A program made the position numbers and the translations under genes. Shown here in pieces: positions 1 through 8,885 of a DNA stretch of 41,588 nucleotides. Under the pieces are notes generated by a model that was given only the letters and a program-made list of their open reading frames with translations, was not told the origin of the DNA and ran no database searches. Origin of the DNA: Planctomycetota bacterium (GTDB taxonomy: Bacteria; Planctomycetota; UBA11346); assembly GCA_022841245.1 (NCBI GenBank), contig JALHRW010000019.1, positions 1 through 41,588 on the forward strand, written 5' to 3'. How positions within the stretch are numbered: the first letter of the stretch is position 1; every line of letters starts with the position of its first letter.

Positions 1-316
<316 letters not shown>

Positions 317-335
317 CCCCACATAGGAGCATCGC

Positions 336-752
336 ATGCCTCTCTTCCCTTCCCCCGCAACGCTGATGGTCCTGGCTCTTGCCGGGACCATGATGGCAGC
401 GGACGAACCCAACCCGGCATTCGCCGGCAACAGCTTCGTCGTCTTCCACCCCACGAATGATGGCGGCACGCATCGCTGCACCCTGACCTTCAACGCGAAG
501 GGTGCCAAGATGGATCTGTTCGACGGCGCCATCATCCCGGCGAGCGGCACACTCAAGACGCAACGTCGGGGTCGGCGCGGCGGCACCACGATCAGCGCGT
601 TCTCTGCCAAGGGCGAAATCCCCTATGGCAAGGGGACCATCGCCTTCACGGCATCCAAGGACGGGGATGGCGCCCAGGGTTCGGTGACGTTGACCCTGCC
701 GGGCAAAACCCCGATCACGGTCACCTTCGCCGGCAAGGCGCCTGTGAAGTAG
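336..752 (+). CDS. Secreted protein of unknown function, 138 aa
   Basis: The product begins with a clear signal peptide (charged start, LMVLALAGTMM, cleavage near MAADEP). About 115 mature residues follow, rich in Thr, Gly, Lys and beta-branched residues, with a single Cys in HRCTLTF. The second half alternates polar and hydrophobic residues (GSVTLTLPGK, ITVTFAGK), which suggests a small beta-sandwich. I do not recognise the family. The gene starts 19 bases after the RND pump ends and runs the same way, so it probably belongs to that operon, with a periplasmic role. The ATG at 336 is preceded by AGGAG about 8 bases upstream, which supports this start. Confidence 0.65.
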   Translation: MPLFPSPATLMVLALAGTMMAADEPNPAFAGNSFVVFHPTNDGGTHRCTLTFNAKGAKMDLFDGAIIPASGTLKTQRRGRRGGTTISAFSAKGEIPYGKGTIAFTASKDGDGAQGSVTLTLPGKTPITVTFAGKAPVK

Positions 753-754
753 TC

Positions 755-835
755 ATGAACGCCGTCATCCTCCACCAGCAGGCGCTAGCCACCCATGCCA
801 GCATCGTGCGCTGGGCTGACGGCGACCAGCCATGA
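755..835 (+). CDS. 26-residue ORF, coupled to the next gene
   Basis: A tiny ORF starts 2 bases after the stop of the gene at 336-752 and ends in an ATGA overlap with the start at 832. It encodes 26 residues beginning MNAVILHQQ and ending ADGDQP. There is no signal peptide or membrane segment. The tight packing on both sides is what makes it worth recording. It could be a real micropeptide, a leader that couples translation of the following gene, or the 5' part of that gene separated by a frame change. No homologue is recognised. Confidence 0.4.
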   Translation: MNAVILHQQALATHASIVRWADGDQP

Positions 836-1338
836 GCGATCAACCTGACGCTCTCAGCGCACAGCGGACGACGTTGGTCGAGTCGATCGTTGCCTGCATG
901 CGCCAGCCCCGAGACGGTTCGGACCACGTAGCCGTCATCGATCGGCGCGAGTTGCGGTTGTTGGCCGTCGGCGACGGCGACGCCAACACGCATATCCGCT
1001 GGTGCGACGCGCTCCGCGACCCAGAGCGCTACGCCCCTGTCCCCAGCCGGGATCGCGTGGAGACCATCGAGCAGGTTGGCGCCTTCATCGAGGATGAGTA
1101 CGCCCCCACGGACATGGACATCTACCGACAGGCCTTCGACGCCCTCCAGGATGCCGGCTCAGCTGCCGACTGGAGGAACCTGCTCGGGGTCGGACACGAT
1201 GCGGTCGTGGGATTCGACCGCTACATCAAGGACTTCCATATCGTCGTCGCGCGCATGCTCATGCACGGCTCCAGTCGCCCCCGTGTCGGCATGCTGGGCA
1301 CGGATCGGATCCGGCGGTTGACCGTGGACGAGACATGA
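832..1338 (+). CDS. Hypothetical cytoplasmic protein, 168 aa
   Basis: This soluble, acidic protein of 168 residues has no signal peptide or membrane segment. It contains several Asp/Arg-rich stretches (VIDRRELRLLAVGDGDA, DRVETIEQVGAFIEDEY) and a likely helical C-terminal half (DMDIYRQAFDALQDAG, GFDRYIKDFHIVVARML). I do not recognise the family and assign no function. The start at 832 overlaps the stop of the small upstream ORF by four bases (ATGA), and the next gene begins 15 bases after its stop. It is therefore probably translated as part of the same compact operon as the secreted proteins around it, although it is the only clearly cytosolic member. Confidence 0.55.
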   Translation: MSDQPDALSAQRTTLVESIVACMRQPRDGSDHVAVIDRRELRLLAVGDGDANTHIRWCDALRDPERYAPVPSRDRVETIEQVGAFIEDEYAPTDMDIYRQAFDALQDAGSAADWRNLLGVGHDAVVGFDRYIKDFHIVVARMLMHGSSRPRVGMLGTDRIRRLTVDET

Positions 1339-1353
1339 TCCGGCGAGCACCCC

Positions 1354-1623
1354 ATGGCCTACGAACTGGAACGCCTCACCGGCTTCATCGAGGACATCCG
1401 TGGCGGCGACGGCGGCCCCGGACTCGCCACCCTGCTGCGGTGCCCGGTGTGCGCCGGTCCGATCCGGTGCGTCATCGATGCATTGGCGTCGACCCTGACC
1501 TGCGTGTGCTCGACGGACCTGGCGCATTACCGCTGGTACGGCGTCTATACGCGATTGCCGCGCTGGCTCGTCCCCGTTCTCCCACCCCTTCGCCATCCTG
1601 AATCCCAGGACCCTGTGCCATGA
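1354..1623 (+). CDS. Small protein with Cys-pair (zinc-ribbon-like) core, 89 aa
   Basis: The 89-residue product carries CPVCAGPIRC and, about 18 residues later, CVC. This arrangement of CxxC, C and CxC fits a zinc ribbon or another metal-binding knuckle (residues about 30 to 55). A short hydrophobic stretch, RWLVPVLPPL, lies near the C-terminus. No signal peptide is visible. An overlapping ORF beginning at 1335 in another frame lacks any such motif and is the likely shadow. The stop overlaps the next start as ATGA. Placement in a metal-resistance island makes metal binding plausible, but that is inference from the Cys pattern and context. Confidence 0.5.
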   Translation: MAYELERLTGFIEDIRGGDGGPGLATLLRCPVCAGPIRCVIDALASTLTCVCSTDLAHYRWYGVYTRLPRWLVPVLPPLRHPESQDPVP

Positions 1624-1745
1624 TCTCGCGATGGAAACATGCCGCCTTGCTCGCTTCGGCCGCCCTCCAGGCCGCCCGTGGCGACCATCCCCTATCCTTG
1701 ACGCTGCCAATCCCGGCAGCGCCGTCGTTGAACCCCAACCCGTAG
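1620..1745 (+). CDS. 41-residue putative secreted peptide
   Basis: This small ORF begins in an ATGA overlap with the stop of the Cys-pair protein and ends 10 bases before the next gene. It encodes 41 residues. The start is a plausible signal peptide (MISRWKH, then the hydrophobic AALLASAALQAA with a cleavage-like ARG), followed by a Pro- and Leu-rich remainder ending NPNP. No family is recognised. The four-base overlap and the signal-like N-terminus support a real gene. Its small size leaves open that it is only a spacer that couples translation. Confidence 0.4.
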   Translation: MISRWKHAALLASAALQAARGDHPLSLTLPIPAAPSLNPNP

Positions 1746-1755
1746 GCACCCTCCT

Positions 1756-2109
1756 ATGCCCTCCCTCCACCGCCCCCTCAAGACCCTGTTGTTGACGCTG
1801 ACAGCGCTCGCTGGCCTGTCTGCTGCGGACACGATCGCTCCCGCAACACCGAGCGAGCACTCCCACCTACGCCAGGTGCCAGCCTACACCAAGGCCGGAT
1901 CCGTGATGAAATCGGTAACCTGCTCTGAGGTCCATCCGGCCCCGCCGACCGGTCCCGAGCACACGCATACCGTCACGCAGGACACACCCAAGCAGCCCAG
2001 GAAGACGGTGACCACCGCCTGCAATCTGCTCCATCCTGCGCCGGCAGCGGACACGTCGTGTCCCTCGCCGTCGCCCAAGGGTGGATGCGCGCACAAACCG
2101 GGTTGCTGA
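1756..2109 (+). CDS. Secreted Cys/His-rich protein, 117 aa
   Basis: The N-terminus is a typical signal peptide (LKTLLLTLTALAGLSAAD, cleavage near residue 24). The mature part of about 93 residues is rich in Pro, Thr, His and Cys: EHSH, SVTCSEVHPAPP, EHTHTV, TTACNLLHPAP, DTSCPSPS, GGCAHKPGC. Two related blocks can be seen, each Cys followed by a His-Pro-Ala-Pro, which suggests an internal duplication. The spread of Cys and His with little predicted structure fits a periplasmic metal-binding or buffering protein, but no named family is recognised. It is the last gene before a strong hairpin at 2126-2157, so it probably closes the first operon. Confidence 0.6.
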   Translation: MPSLHRPLKTLLLTLTALAGLSAADTIAPATPSEHSHLRQVPAYTKAGSVMKSVTCSEVHPAPPTGPEHTHTVTQDTPKQPRKTVTTACNLLHPAPAADTSCPSPSPKGGCAHKPGC

Positions 2110-2125
2110 TACGCCGGTCAGCGCA

Positions 2126-2157
2126 TTGGTGGCGAGTCGGGTTCGACTCGCCACCAA
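2126..2157 (+). terminator. Perfect 14-bp hairpin, probable terminator
   Basis: The left arm TTGGTGGCGAGTCG pairs perfectly with CGACTCGCCACCAA around a GGTT loop. The hairpin begins 16 bases after the stop of the Cys/His-rich gene. There is no T-run behind it, so it may work as a hairpin-only terminator or as a transcript-end stabiliser. It is symmetrical and would form on either strand. Confidence 0.7.
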
Positions 2158-2238
2158 GAGCCCGGTCGCCCATCCACCCCGTCAGGGATGCTGACGGTAA
2201 GGATTGACCTCCAGCCACGTCTGAGACGATCACAGAAG

Positions 2239-2610
2239 ATGCAGCCACTCGTTCGCCTCCTGTTGCAGAGCTTGCGCCATGCCGCCATCGGCATGGCCGT
2301 GGTGGCAGTGCTCTTGGCGAGCTTCCGGGCGCATATGCATCAGGTCGGCACGGATGCCTGCGGCCATGCGGTCACGGCCTGGTCCATCCAGGGCGTGGTC
2401 TTTACGGATGTTGCTGACCCCCAACTGCCTGAACAGGATGACAACGGAGCGGGAATGTGCGAGTGCCCGTCTTCCGCGGTGACGACCATGGACTCTGCCG
2501 CGATGGTCCTGCCGATGATGGTCAACGCCATGGTGCGCGTGACCCATCCCGTCATGTCTCCTGACAGCCCGTCCTACCCACCCGATCCCCCGCCCGCCCA
2601 ACTGGGCTGA
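2239..2610 (+). CDS. Small exported or membrane-anchored protein before the efflux operon
   Basis: From the ATG at 2239 the protein has about 123 residues. An N-terminal hydrophobic helix (HAAIGMAVVAVLLASF) acts as a signal or anchor, followed by Met, His and Cys residues (HMHQVGTDACGH, GMCECPSS, MVLPMMVNAM). An upstream ATG at 2188 is in frame, but the later start gives a normal signal sequence. The MH, CEC and Met-rich pieces would suit binding of copper or silver, and its place just before a metal RND operon is similar to that of small DUF2946-like proteins elsewhere. I cannot confirm membership in that family. Two hairpins lie between it and the channel gene. Confidence 0.5.
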   Translation: MQPLVRLLLQSLRHAAIGMAVVAVLLASFRAHMHQVGTDACGHAVTAWSIQGVVFTDVADPQLPEQDDNGAGMCECPSSAVTTMDSAAMVLPMMVNAMVRVTHPVMSPDSPSYPPDPPPAQLG

Positions 2611-2616
2611 GTCCCC

Positions 2617-2661
2617 CACACGCGCCGGTGCGCGTGTGCATGGAAACCGTGTTCTCACGGT
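2617..2661 (+). terminator. Two tandem hairpins between small gene and TolC gene
   Basis: The first hairpin is CACACGCGC, loop CGGT, GCGCGTGTG (2617-2638). The second is ACCGTG, loop TTCT, CACGGT (2646-2661). They sit 6 bases after the stop at 2610 and end 27 bases before the channel start at 2689. Neither has a T-run. The pair could be a partial terminator, an attenuator or an mRNA processing point that sets the ratio of upstream and downstream products. Confidence 0.45.
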
Positions 2662-2688
2662 ATTCCTCACCTCAGTCCCGGGATCGTC

Positions 2689-4089
2689 ATGTCCACGTTG
2701 TCTCTGTCTGCATTCCGTACCCCAACAGGGACGCGGATGCTGGTCCTCACCCTTGCCGCCCTCGTTGCCGCGAGTGGATGCGCGGGTCCCGCCCAACGAG
2801 CACCGGAGGGCCAGGCCCCGGCTGCTGCCAGCGGTGGTCCGCCGCTCCCGCCCCCGCCACCGATGGCGGTGGCCGCGGCGCACCCCCGCGACTGGTCCAG
2901 CCCCGTCACCATGGAACGCCTCATCCAGGCTGCCCAGGACGCGCACCCCACACGAGACGCCATCGCTGCGGCACAGGCCGCTGCCGCAGCCCAGGTGCGT
3001 CAAGCCGGCGCCTGGAACAACCCGGAACTGGAACTGAGCCTGGGCCGAACCCGCCCGCGCGTGGATGACCTGGAGCGGGACCAGCCCTACGGCGGCAGTC
3101 TCAGCCAGCGCCTGAACTGGTGGGGAAAACGCAATGCGCGCATCGCCGCCGCCCGTGCGCATCAGCAGGTGGCAGAAGCCGAAGGGCAGATTGCCCTCGC
3201 TGGTCTGCGGGCCGATGTCCGGCGGGCCGCCATTATCTACGCCGTCGCCGTCGAGGCGGTGACCCAGGCGGTGGAGGATGCGCGGATCGCCACGGAACTG
3301 GCCGCGATGACGGAAGCCCGGTTGGCCGTCGGCGAAGCTGATCGGTCCAGCGTTGCCAGAGCCAAGCTGGAAGCGACTACGGCCGCCTTGCACCGTGATG
3401 CCCGCACACGCGAAGCCGCCACGGCACTTGCTGTGCTGCGGACCTGGTGTGATCCGGCGCTTCCCGAGGGATTGGTGGTCGCCGACGCATTCGCTGGCAC
3501 CGCGACGGTGACCGATGCGACCAGCCTGGCCTTGGCCGCCGATCGTCATCCCCAGTTGCGCGCCCTGGCCGAGGCTGCTGCCGCGGCGGGGGCGACGGTG
3601 AACGCTGAACGCGAAGCGCGGATGCCCGACCTGACGGTGGGCGTCTTCGCGGACCGTGAGGCCGAGAAGGACTCCTACGGCGTGACCCTCGGATTCGAGT
3701 TGCCGCTGTGGAACCGGAACGACGCCGGCATTGCCGCCGCTGAAGCGGCCCAGGCCCAGGCCCGTGCGGCAGCACGCGGTGAACGCCTCCGTCTGGCCCG
3801 CGATCTGGCAGAGGCCCTGGGGGCCGCCCAGACCGCCCAGGGCGAGGTCAAAGCCCTGACCGAACAGGCTGTGCCGGTTGCTGAGGAGGCGATCCAGCTT
3901 CGCACCAGCGCCTTCCAGGCAGGCGAAGCGAGTCTGTCCGATCTGCTGGAGGCACGCCGTGCCGCCAACACCGTGCGGGCCGAACTCCGTGATGCCCGGC
4001 GCCGAGCCGCCCTCGCGCTGGTCGATCTCGGCATGGCTGTGGGCGATCCGTCGCTGGGTGCCACGCCCGCCGACACACCGCAGCCCTGA
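2689..4089 (+). CDS. TolC-family outer-membrane efflux lipoprotein (CusC/CzcC-like)
   Basis: This is the outer-membrane channel of a tripartite RND efflux system. It has 466 residues, the usual size for the family. A lipobox-like ending AASGC (Cys at residue 31) follows the leader; starting at the internal ATG (2737) would give a more typical short lipoprotein leader. A Pro/Ala-rich linker (PPLPPPPPMAVAAA) follows. Two outer-membrane efflux (OEP) repeats then share the usual long Ala-, Glu- and Arg-rich helices (AAAQAAAAAQVRQAGAWNNPELE, and later LPLWNRNDAGIAAAEAAQ). The phrase AGEASLSDLLEARRA is characteristic of the second repeat in CzcC/CusC proteins. It is followed by the adaptor at 4206 and pump at 5655, a standard C-B-A order. 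Confidence 0.92.
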   Translation: MSTLSLSAFRTPTGTRMLVLTLAALVAASGCAGPAQRAPEGQAPAAASGGPPLPPPPPMAVAAAHPRDWSSPVTMERLIQAAQDAHPTRDAIAAAQAAAAAQVRQAGAWNNPELELSLGRTRPRVDDLERDQPYGGSLSQRLNWWGKRNARIAAARAHQQVAEAEGQIALAGLRADVRRAAIIYAVAVEAVTQAVEDARIATELAAMTEARLAVGEADRSSVARAKLEATTAALHRDARTREAATALAVLRTWCDPALPEGLVVADAFAGTATVTDATSLALAADRHPQLRALAEAAAAAGATVNAEREARMPDLTVGVFADREAEKDSYGVTLGFELPLWNRNDAGIAAAEAAQAQARAAARGERLRLARDLAEALGAAQTAQGEVKALTEQAVPVAEEAIQLRTSAFQAGEASLSDLLEARRAANTVRAELRDARRRAALALVDLGMAVGDPSLGATPADTPQP

Positions 4090-4205
4090 TCCGCGATGCC
4101 TGGCCGCCCAGGCCGGGGATCGGAGGCGCTGCGCGTGAACTCCCATCAGCCTCCAGCGCTTCAACAACAGATCTCTCATTCAATCACATCCTTATCGAGT
4201 CCATC

Positions 4206-5651
4206 ATGCACATCCGTCTGCTCATCGTCCCCTCACTTGCCGTGCTGCTTGCCGGATGCGGCGAACATGCCGACAAACACGCATCCGGGGCCCACGCCGC
4301 GGATGACGGGCACGGCCATGGTGCCGCCGCTCCCGCAGCCGGGGCTGAGACCGGACACGAGGGGCATAACCACGGCCAGGGCGGCATCACCCTGCCGGAT
4401 ACGGTGCAGAAGAATCTCGGCATCACCTGGGCCACGGCCGAGTACCGGGTCGTCCAAGGTGTCGTCCGCATGCCCGGCCGCTTCGAGGCCGAGCCCACTG
4501 CACGCCGACCCTACCAGACGCCCCTGGATGGCCGCGTCGAGGTGCTGGTGAAGCCCTACCAGCAGGTCGAGGCCGGTGCGGTACTCTACCGGCTGCACTC
4601 CGCCGCCTGGCAGCGGCTCCAGCAGGAGATCGCCGACGCCGTCGGAGCCGTGAAGGCCGCCGCCGACAACCTCGCTGCCGCCGAGGAGCATGCCGCCGCC
4701 ATCACCCAGGCCCTGACCCTGTGGAGCGAGCGTCTCGCCACCCTCGACCGCCTGGGCAAGGATCTCGGCGGCAAGGCGGCGGAACGCGCCGATGCCGCCG
4801 GCCGCGTCGCCGACCTGCGCATCAGCGCGGCGGAAGCCAAGCGCGCCCTGGCCGAGGCGATCCGCCAGGCGCGGGGCGAGGATGGCTCGATGCATACCGG
4901 CCAAGCCCAGGTCCGGCTTGATCTGCTGTTGGGACAGGCGGCGCAACTCGCAGGCCTGACTACGGAAGCGCTCCTCAAGGTCGAGGGCGGCAAGCCGGCC
5001 TGGACCTCGATCACTGCCATCGAGGTGCGCGCAGCCGGCCTCGGCGTGGTCGAGGGCGAGGTGCTCGCCAGCGGCACATGGATCGGCGAACACACCACCG
5101 TCCTGACCGTCACCGACCCGACCGGCGTACGCTTGCGCGCCGCCGGCCTCCAGGCCGATCTGCCGCGTCTGAGCAATGGCCTTCAAGCGCGCATCGTCGC
5201 CACTGATCCCGCCGTGCAGAAGTCACTGCCAGCGACACTGGTGCTCGGCCCCATGGCCGATGCCGTCGACCGCTCGGTTGACCTCATCGCTCGTCCCACC
5301 GAGGGCACAGCCCTGCCAGCCTGGGTGCGCCCGGGCGTCACCGCCAACCTGGAGGTCGTCCTCACCGGCTCGCCCGAGGAAGAACTGGCCATCCCTACCT
5401 CCGCGACGATCAGGGATGGGCTCAAGACCATCTTCTTCCGGCGTGACCCGAACCACCCGGACCAGGTGTCCAAGGTCGAGGCCGACCTCGGCGCCAGCGA
5501 TGGCCGCTGGGTCGTGGTCCAGACGGGCATCAAGGAGGGCGATCAGGTCGTCCTCGGCGGCATCTATCCGCTGAAGCTGTCGCAGCAGGAAGGCGGCGCG
5601 CAGGCGGGCCACTTCGAGGCCGACGGCACCTTCCACACGGGAAAGCACTGA
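4206..5651 (+). CDS. RND periplasmic adaptor lipoprotein with His-rich N-terminus (CusB/CzcB-like)
   Basis: This membrane-fusion subunit links the pump at 5655 to the channel at 2689. It has 481 residues. The leader ends in LLAGC, so Cys18 is probably lipidated. Residues about 20-60 are a flexible His-rich segment (HGHG, GHEGHNHG), typical of adaptors handling Zn, Co, Cd, Cu or Ag. A barrel-sandwich hybrid starts around LDGRVEVLVKPYQQVEAGAVLYRL, followed by a long Ala/Glu-rich helical hairpin (residues about 140-225), the returning lipoyl half (TSITAIEVRAAGLGVVEGEVL) and beta-barrel and membrane-proximal domains (ELAIPTSATIRDG, GIKEGDQVVLGGIYPLK). The pump starts 3 bases after the stop, so the two are surely co-transcribed. 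The metal cannot be fixed from sequence. Confidence 0.92.
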   Translation: MHIRLLIVPSLAVLLAGCGEHADKHASGAHAADDGHGHGAAAPAAGAETGHEGHNHGQGGITLPDTVQKNLGITWATAEYRVVQGVVRMPGRFEAEPTARRPYQTPLDGRVEVLVKPYQQVEAGAVLYRLHSAAWQRLQQEIADAVGAVKAAADNLAAAEEHAAAITQALTLWSERLATLDRLGKDLGGKAAERADAAGRVADLRISAAEAKRALAEAIRQARGEDGSMHTGQAQVRLDLLLGQAAQLAGLTTEALLKVEGGKPAWTSITAIEVRAAGLGVVEGEVLASGTWIGEHTTVLTVTDPTGVRLRAAGLQADLPRLSNGLQARIVATDPAVQKSLPATLVLGPMADAVDRSVDLIARPTEGTALPAWVRPGVTANLEVVLTGSPEEELAIPTSATIRDGLKTIFFRRDPNHPDQVSKVEADLGASDGRWVVVQTGIKEGDQVVLGGIYPLKLSQQEGGAQAGHFEADGTFHTGKH

Positions 5652-5654
5652 GTC

Positions 5655-8600
5655 ATGTTTACGTGGCTCATCAGCCTGTCTCTGCGCCACGCCAAGGCCG
5701 TGGTCATCGTCGCCGGCATCCTGCTGGCCCTCGCCGGCTGGCTCATCCCTCGGATGGCGGTCGATGTCTTCCCTGAACTGAACGCTCCGACCGTCGTGGT
5801 CATGACCGAGGCTGGTGGCCTCGCCGCCGATGAAGTCGAGCAGTACGTCACCGTGCCGATCGAATCGTCGGTCAACGGCATGCCCGGCATGCGCAAGCTG
5901 CGCTCGTCGTCGTCTCTGGGCCTGTCCATCGTCTGGGCCGAGTTCGACTGGGGCGAGGACATCTGGCGCGCCCGCCAGCAGGTGGCCGAACGCCTGTCCG
6001 CCGTCGAAGCCGGTCTGCCGCCCGGAGCGCACGCCGAGATCGCGCCGGTCACCTCGATCACCGGCGAGGTCATGTTGCTCTCGGTCATGTCGCCGGATGG
6101 GACGCGCTCGCCCAAGGAACTGCGCTCCTTTGCCGAGTTCGAGCTGACCAACCGTCTGCTTGGGGTGGCGGGCATCGCCCAGGTCGTCGCCATCGGCGGC
6201 GAACTGCCGGAATACCAGGTACTGTGCCGTCCAGACCGCCTGCAGATCTACGGTCTTACCGTCGCTGACGTGGTCGAGGCGGCCAAGAAGGCACACTCGA
6301 CCGCCAGCGCCGGCTTCCTGCCCAACCGCGAAGGCAAGGAGGTGCCGATCCGCCAGACCGCCCAGGTGACGCAGGTCTCCGACGTCCAGCGCACCGTCAT
6401 CACCTACCATGACGGCGTACCCGTGACGATCGGCGATGTGGCCGAAGTCGCCTTGGCGCCGGCCCCGGCGCGCGGCACCGCCACCGAGCGTGGACGCTCG
6501 GCGGTGATCATCTCGGTGCAGAAGGCCCCCGGCACCAACACCCTGACCCTGACCACGGCTCTCGACCAGGCGGTCGCCAGCATGGCCGTGCCCAGCGGCA
6601 TGACGGTCAACAACCACGTCTTCCGCCAGGCCGAGTTCATCCAGGTCGCGGTCGACAACCTGATCAAGGTGCTGGTTGAGGCCGCGATCATCGTCTCGGT
6701 CATCCTCATCCTGTTCCTGCTCAATGTCCGCACGACTCTGATCACCCTGACCGCCCTGCCCCTGTCGCTGGGCGCAGCCTTCATCGTGATGGCCTGGTGG
6801 GGGCTTTCGATCAACGTCATGACCCTTGGCGGCTTGGCGGTTGCGCTCGGCGGCCTGGTCGATGACGCGATCATCTACGTCGAGAACGCCTTCCGCCGCC
6901 TGCGTGAGAACCGGCATCTGCCGGAGGGGCAGCGCATCGACGAACCTGCGGTGGTCGAACGCTCCAGCCATGAGATCGCCGGGCCGATGGTCTTCGCGAC
7001 CATCATCATCGTCCTGGTGTTCATCCCGCTGCTGTTCCTGGGCGGCATGGAAGGCCGCTTCTTCCGCCCCCTGGGCATCAGCTACATCGTCTCGACCCTC
7101 GCCAGCCTGGTGATCGCGGTCACCGTCACCCCGGCCCTGTGCCGGATGCTGCTGACCGGGCTCAAGCACACGGGCGAAGAGCGCGACAGCTTCCTCGTCA
7201 GGTGGTTGAAGGACGTCTACCGGCCGACCCTGGCCTGGTGCATTCGCTGGAAGAAGAGCGTCGTCCTGGGTTCCGCAGCCATGGCCGTCGCCGCCCTGGC
7301 GCTGGCGACCACCTTCGGTTCCAGCTTCCTGCCCAGCTTCAAGGAAGGCACCTTCACGGTCATGATCATGACACCGCCGGGCACCTCGTTGATCGAGAGC
7401 GACCGCCTGGTGCGCGGCGTCGAGGAGCGCATCGCCGCCATCCCCGGCGTGCGCGATGTCGCACGGCGGACCGGCCGTGCCGAGCGCGACCAGCACGCCG
7501 AACCGCCTTCGTCCAGCGAGATGAACGTCACCATGGAGCCGGGCACCCAGGACCGGGTGCAGGCCGAGATCGACAAGATCCTGGCGCAGATGCCGGGCGT
7601 GGTGACCTCGATCGGCCAGCCGATCGAGCACCGCCTGTCGCACATCCTCTCCGGCACGCCGGCGGCGGTGTCGATCACCGTCTTCGGCGATGATCTCGAC
7701 CAGCTCCGCGCCGTGGTGCAGGAGATCGAGGGCGTCATGAAGGGCGTGCCGGGCGCCCGCGACGTGGTCGCCAACCGCGAGATCATGATCGAGACCCTGC
7801 CGGTGCGCTACCGGCACGAGGATCTCGCCCGCGCCGGCCTGACCCCGGCCGATGCGGCGGAGCAAGTCGAGCAGGCTCTGGCTGGCGTGCATGTCGCCTC
7901 GGTCAACCAGGGCATCCGACGCTACGACCTGACCGTGCGGCTGCATCCCGATGAGCGCCAGACCGAGCAGCAGGTCGGCGAACTGGTGCTGAAGAGCCCC
8001 TACGGCCCGCAGGTCCGTCTGCGCGAGGTGGCGGAGATCGGCCTGGAGAAGGCCTCCAACCTGATCGCCCGCGAAGGCGCGCGGCGCAAGGCGGTGGTGA
8101 GCTGCAATGTCGCCGAAGGCCAGAACCTGGGTGATCTCGTGGTCGGCATCCGCCGGGTCGTCGATCCGGTGGTCGCCAAGGCCGGCTTGTCCGTCCACTA
8201 CGGTGGCCAGTTCGAGGCCCAGCAGGAGGCCAGCAGGACCATCGGCCTGATGGGCATCGCCGTCGTCGGCGTCGTCTTCCTGTTGCTGGCTGCGGCGCTG
8301 TCCTCGGCCAAGGCAGCCGGCCTGGTGATGCTCAACCTGCCGCTCTCGCTCATCGGCGGCATCGGCGCGGTCTACCTCGCCGAATCTCCGTCGATCGTCG
8401 GCAACACCCTGGCCCTGTTCGGGCTGGGCGGGACCTTCACCGCCCCCGTTCTGTCGATCGCCAGCCTGGTCGGGTTCATCACCCTGTTCGGCATCGCGGT
8501 CAGAAACGGCATCCTGCTGATCAACCAGTACCAGTCGCACGCCGAGGACGGCCGGCCGCTGATGCAGGCGATCATGCACGGCTCGGAGGAACGTCTGGTC

Positions 8601-8885
8601 GCGATCCTGATGACGGCCCTCTGTGCCGCCATCGGCCTGATTCCGCTCGCCCTCATGACCGGCAAAGCCGGGGCTGAGATCCTTGCCCCACTAGCCATCG
8701 TCGTCCTCGGCGGCCTGGTCAGTTCGACCGCGCTCAACCTGGTCGTCGTCCCGGCGGCCTACGCCTGGGTCTTCGGCCACGGCGACCGGCCGCACGGATC
8801 GGCGCTGGATGACGACAGCCCTGCGCTGCCCACACCGGCAACGACGACGGAAACCGCCCCCGAACCGCCCAAGGAGAACTCGTGA
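5655..8885 (+). CDS. Heavy-metal RND efflux pump (CzcA/CusA superfamily)
   Basis: This inner-membrane proton-driven pump of 1076 residues has the usual RND length. It opens with a transmembrane helix and the signature DVFPELNAPTVVVMTEAGG, seen in heavy-metal RND members. Helix 4 carries GLAVALGGLVDDAIIYVEN, the proton-relay region with paired acidic residues. Two further helix sets are clear (FLLNVRTTLITLTALPLSL; VLGGLVSSTALNLVVVPAAYAWVFG). Both halves of the internal duplication are complete, with porter domains between helices 1-2 and 7-8. The helix-4 motif differs from that of the CusA-type pump at 17760, so the two pumps probably have different substrates. The stop overlaps the next gene by one base. 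Confidence 0.93.
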   Translation: MFTWLISLSLRHAKAVVIVAGILLALAGWLIPRMAVDVFPELNAPTVVVMTEAGGLAADEVEQYVTVPIESSVNGMPGMRKLRSSSSLGLSIVWAEFDWGEDIWRARQQVAERLSAVEAGLPPGAHAEIAPVTSITGEVMLLSVMSPDGTRSPKELRSFAEFELTNRLLGVAGIAQVVAIGGELPEYQVLCRPDRLQIYGLTVADVVEAAKKAHSTASAGFLPNREGKEVPIRQTAQVTQVSDVQRTVITYHDGVPVTIGDVAEVALAPAPARGTATERGRSAVIISVQKAPGTNTLTLTTALDQAVASMAVPSGMTVNNHVFRQAEFIQVAVDNLIKVLVEAAIIVSVILILFLLNVRTTLITLTALPLSLGAAFIVMAWWGLSINVMTLGGLAVALGGLVDDAIIYVENAFRRLRENRHLPEGQRIDEPAVVERSSHEIAGPMVFATIIIVLVFIPLLFLGGMEGRFFRPLGISYIVSTLASLVIAVTVTPALCRMLLTGLKHTGEERDSFLVRWLKDVYRPTLAWCIRWKKSVVLGSAAMAVAALALATTFGSSFLPSFKEGTFTVMIMTPPGTSLIESDRLVRGVEERIAAIPGVRDVARRTGRAERDQHAEPPSSSEMNVTMEPGTQDRVQAEIDKILAQMPGVVTSIGQPIEHRLSHILSGTPAAVSITVFGDDLDQLRAVVQEIEGVMKGVPGARDVVANREIMIETLPVRYRHEDLARAGLTPADAAEQVEQALAGVHVASVNQGIRRYDLTVRLHPDERQTEQQVGELVLKSPYGPQVRLREVAEIGLEKASNLIAREGARRKAVVSCNVAEGQNLGDLVVGIRRVVDPVVAKAGLSVHYGGQFEAQQEASRTIGLMGIAVVGVVFLLLAAALSSAKAAGLVMLNLPLSLIGGIGAVYLAESPSIVGNTLALFGLGGTFTAPVLSIASLVGFITLFGIAVRNGILLINQYQSHAEDGRPLMQAIMHGSEERLVAILMTALCAAIGLIPLALMTGKAGAEILAPLAIVVLGGLVSSTALNLVVVPAAYAWVFGHGDRPHGSALDDDSPALPTPATTTETAPEPPKENS

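Noticed and set aside
2230-4179. Minus-strand ORF of 649 codons opposite the TolC-like gene
   Set aside because: No recognisable domain; the plus strand encodes a clear OEP protein with a lipobox.
5223-8579. Minus-strand ORF of 1118 codons opposite the RND pump
   Set aside because: It is rich in Asp, Arg, Gln and His with no motif, as expected from the antisense of a high-GC gene. The plus-strand pump has full family signatures.
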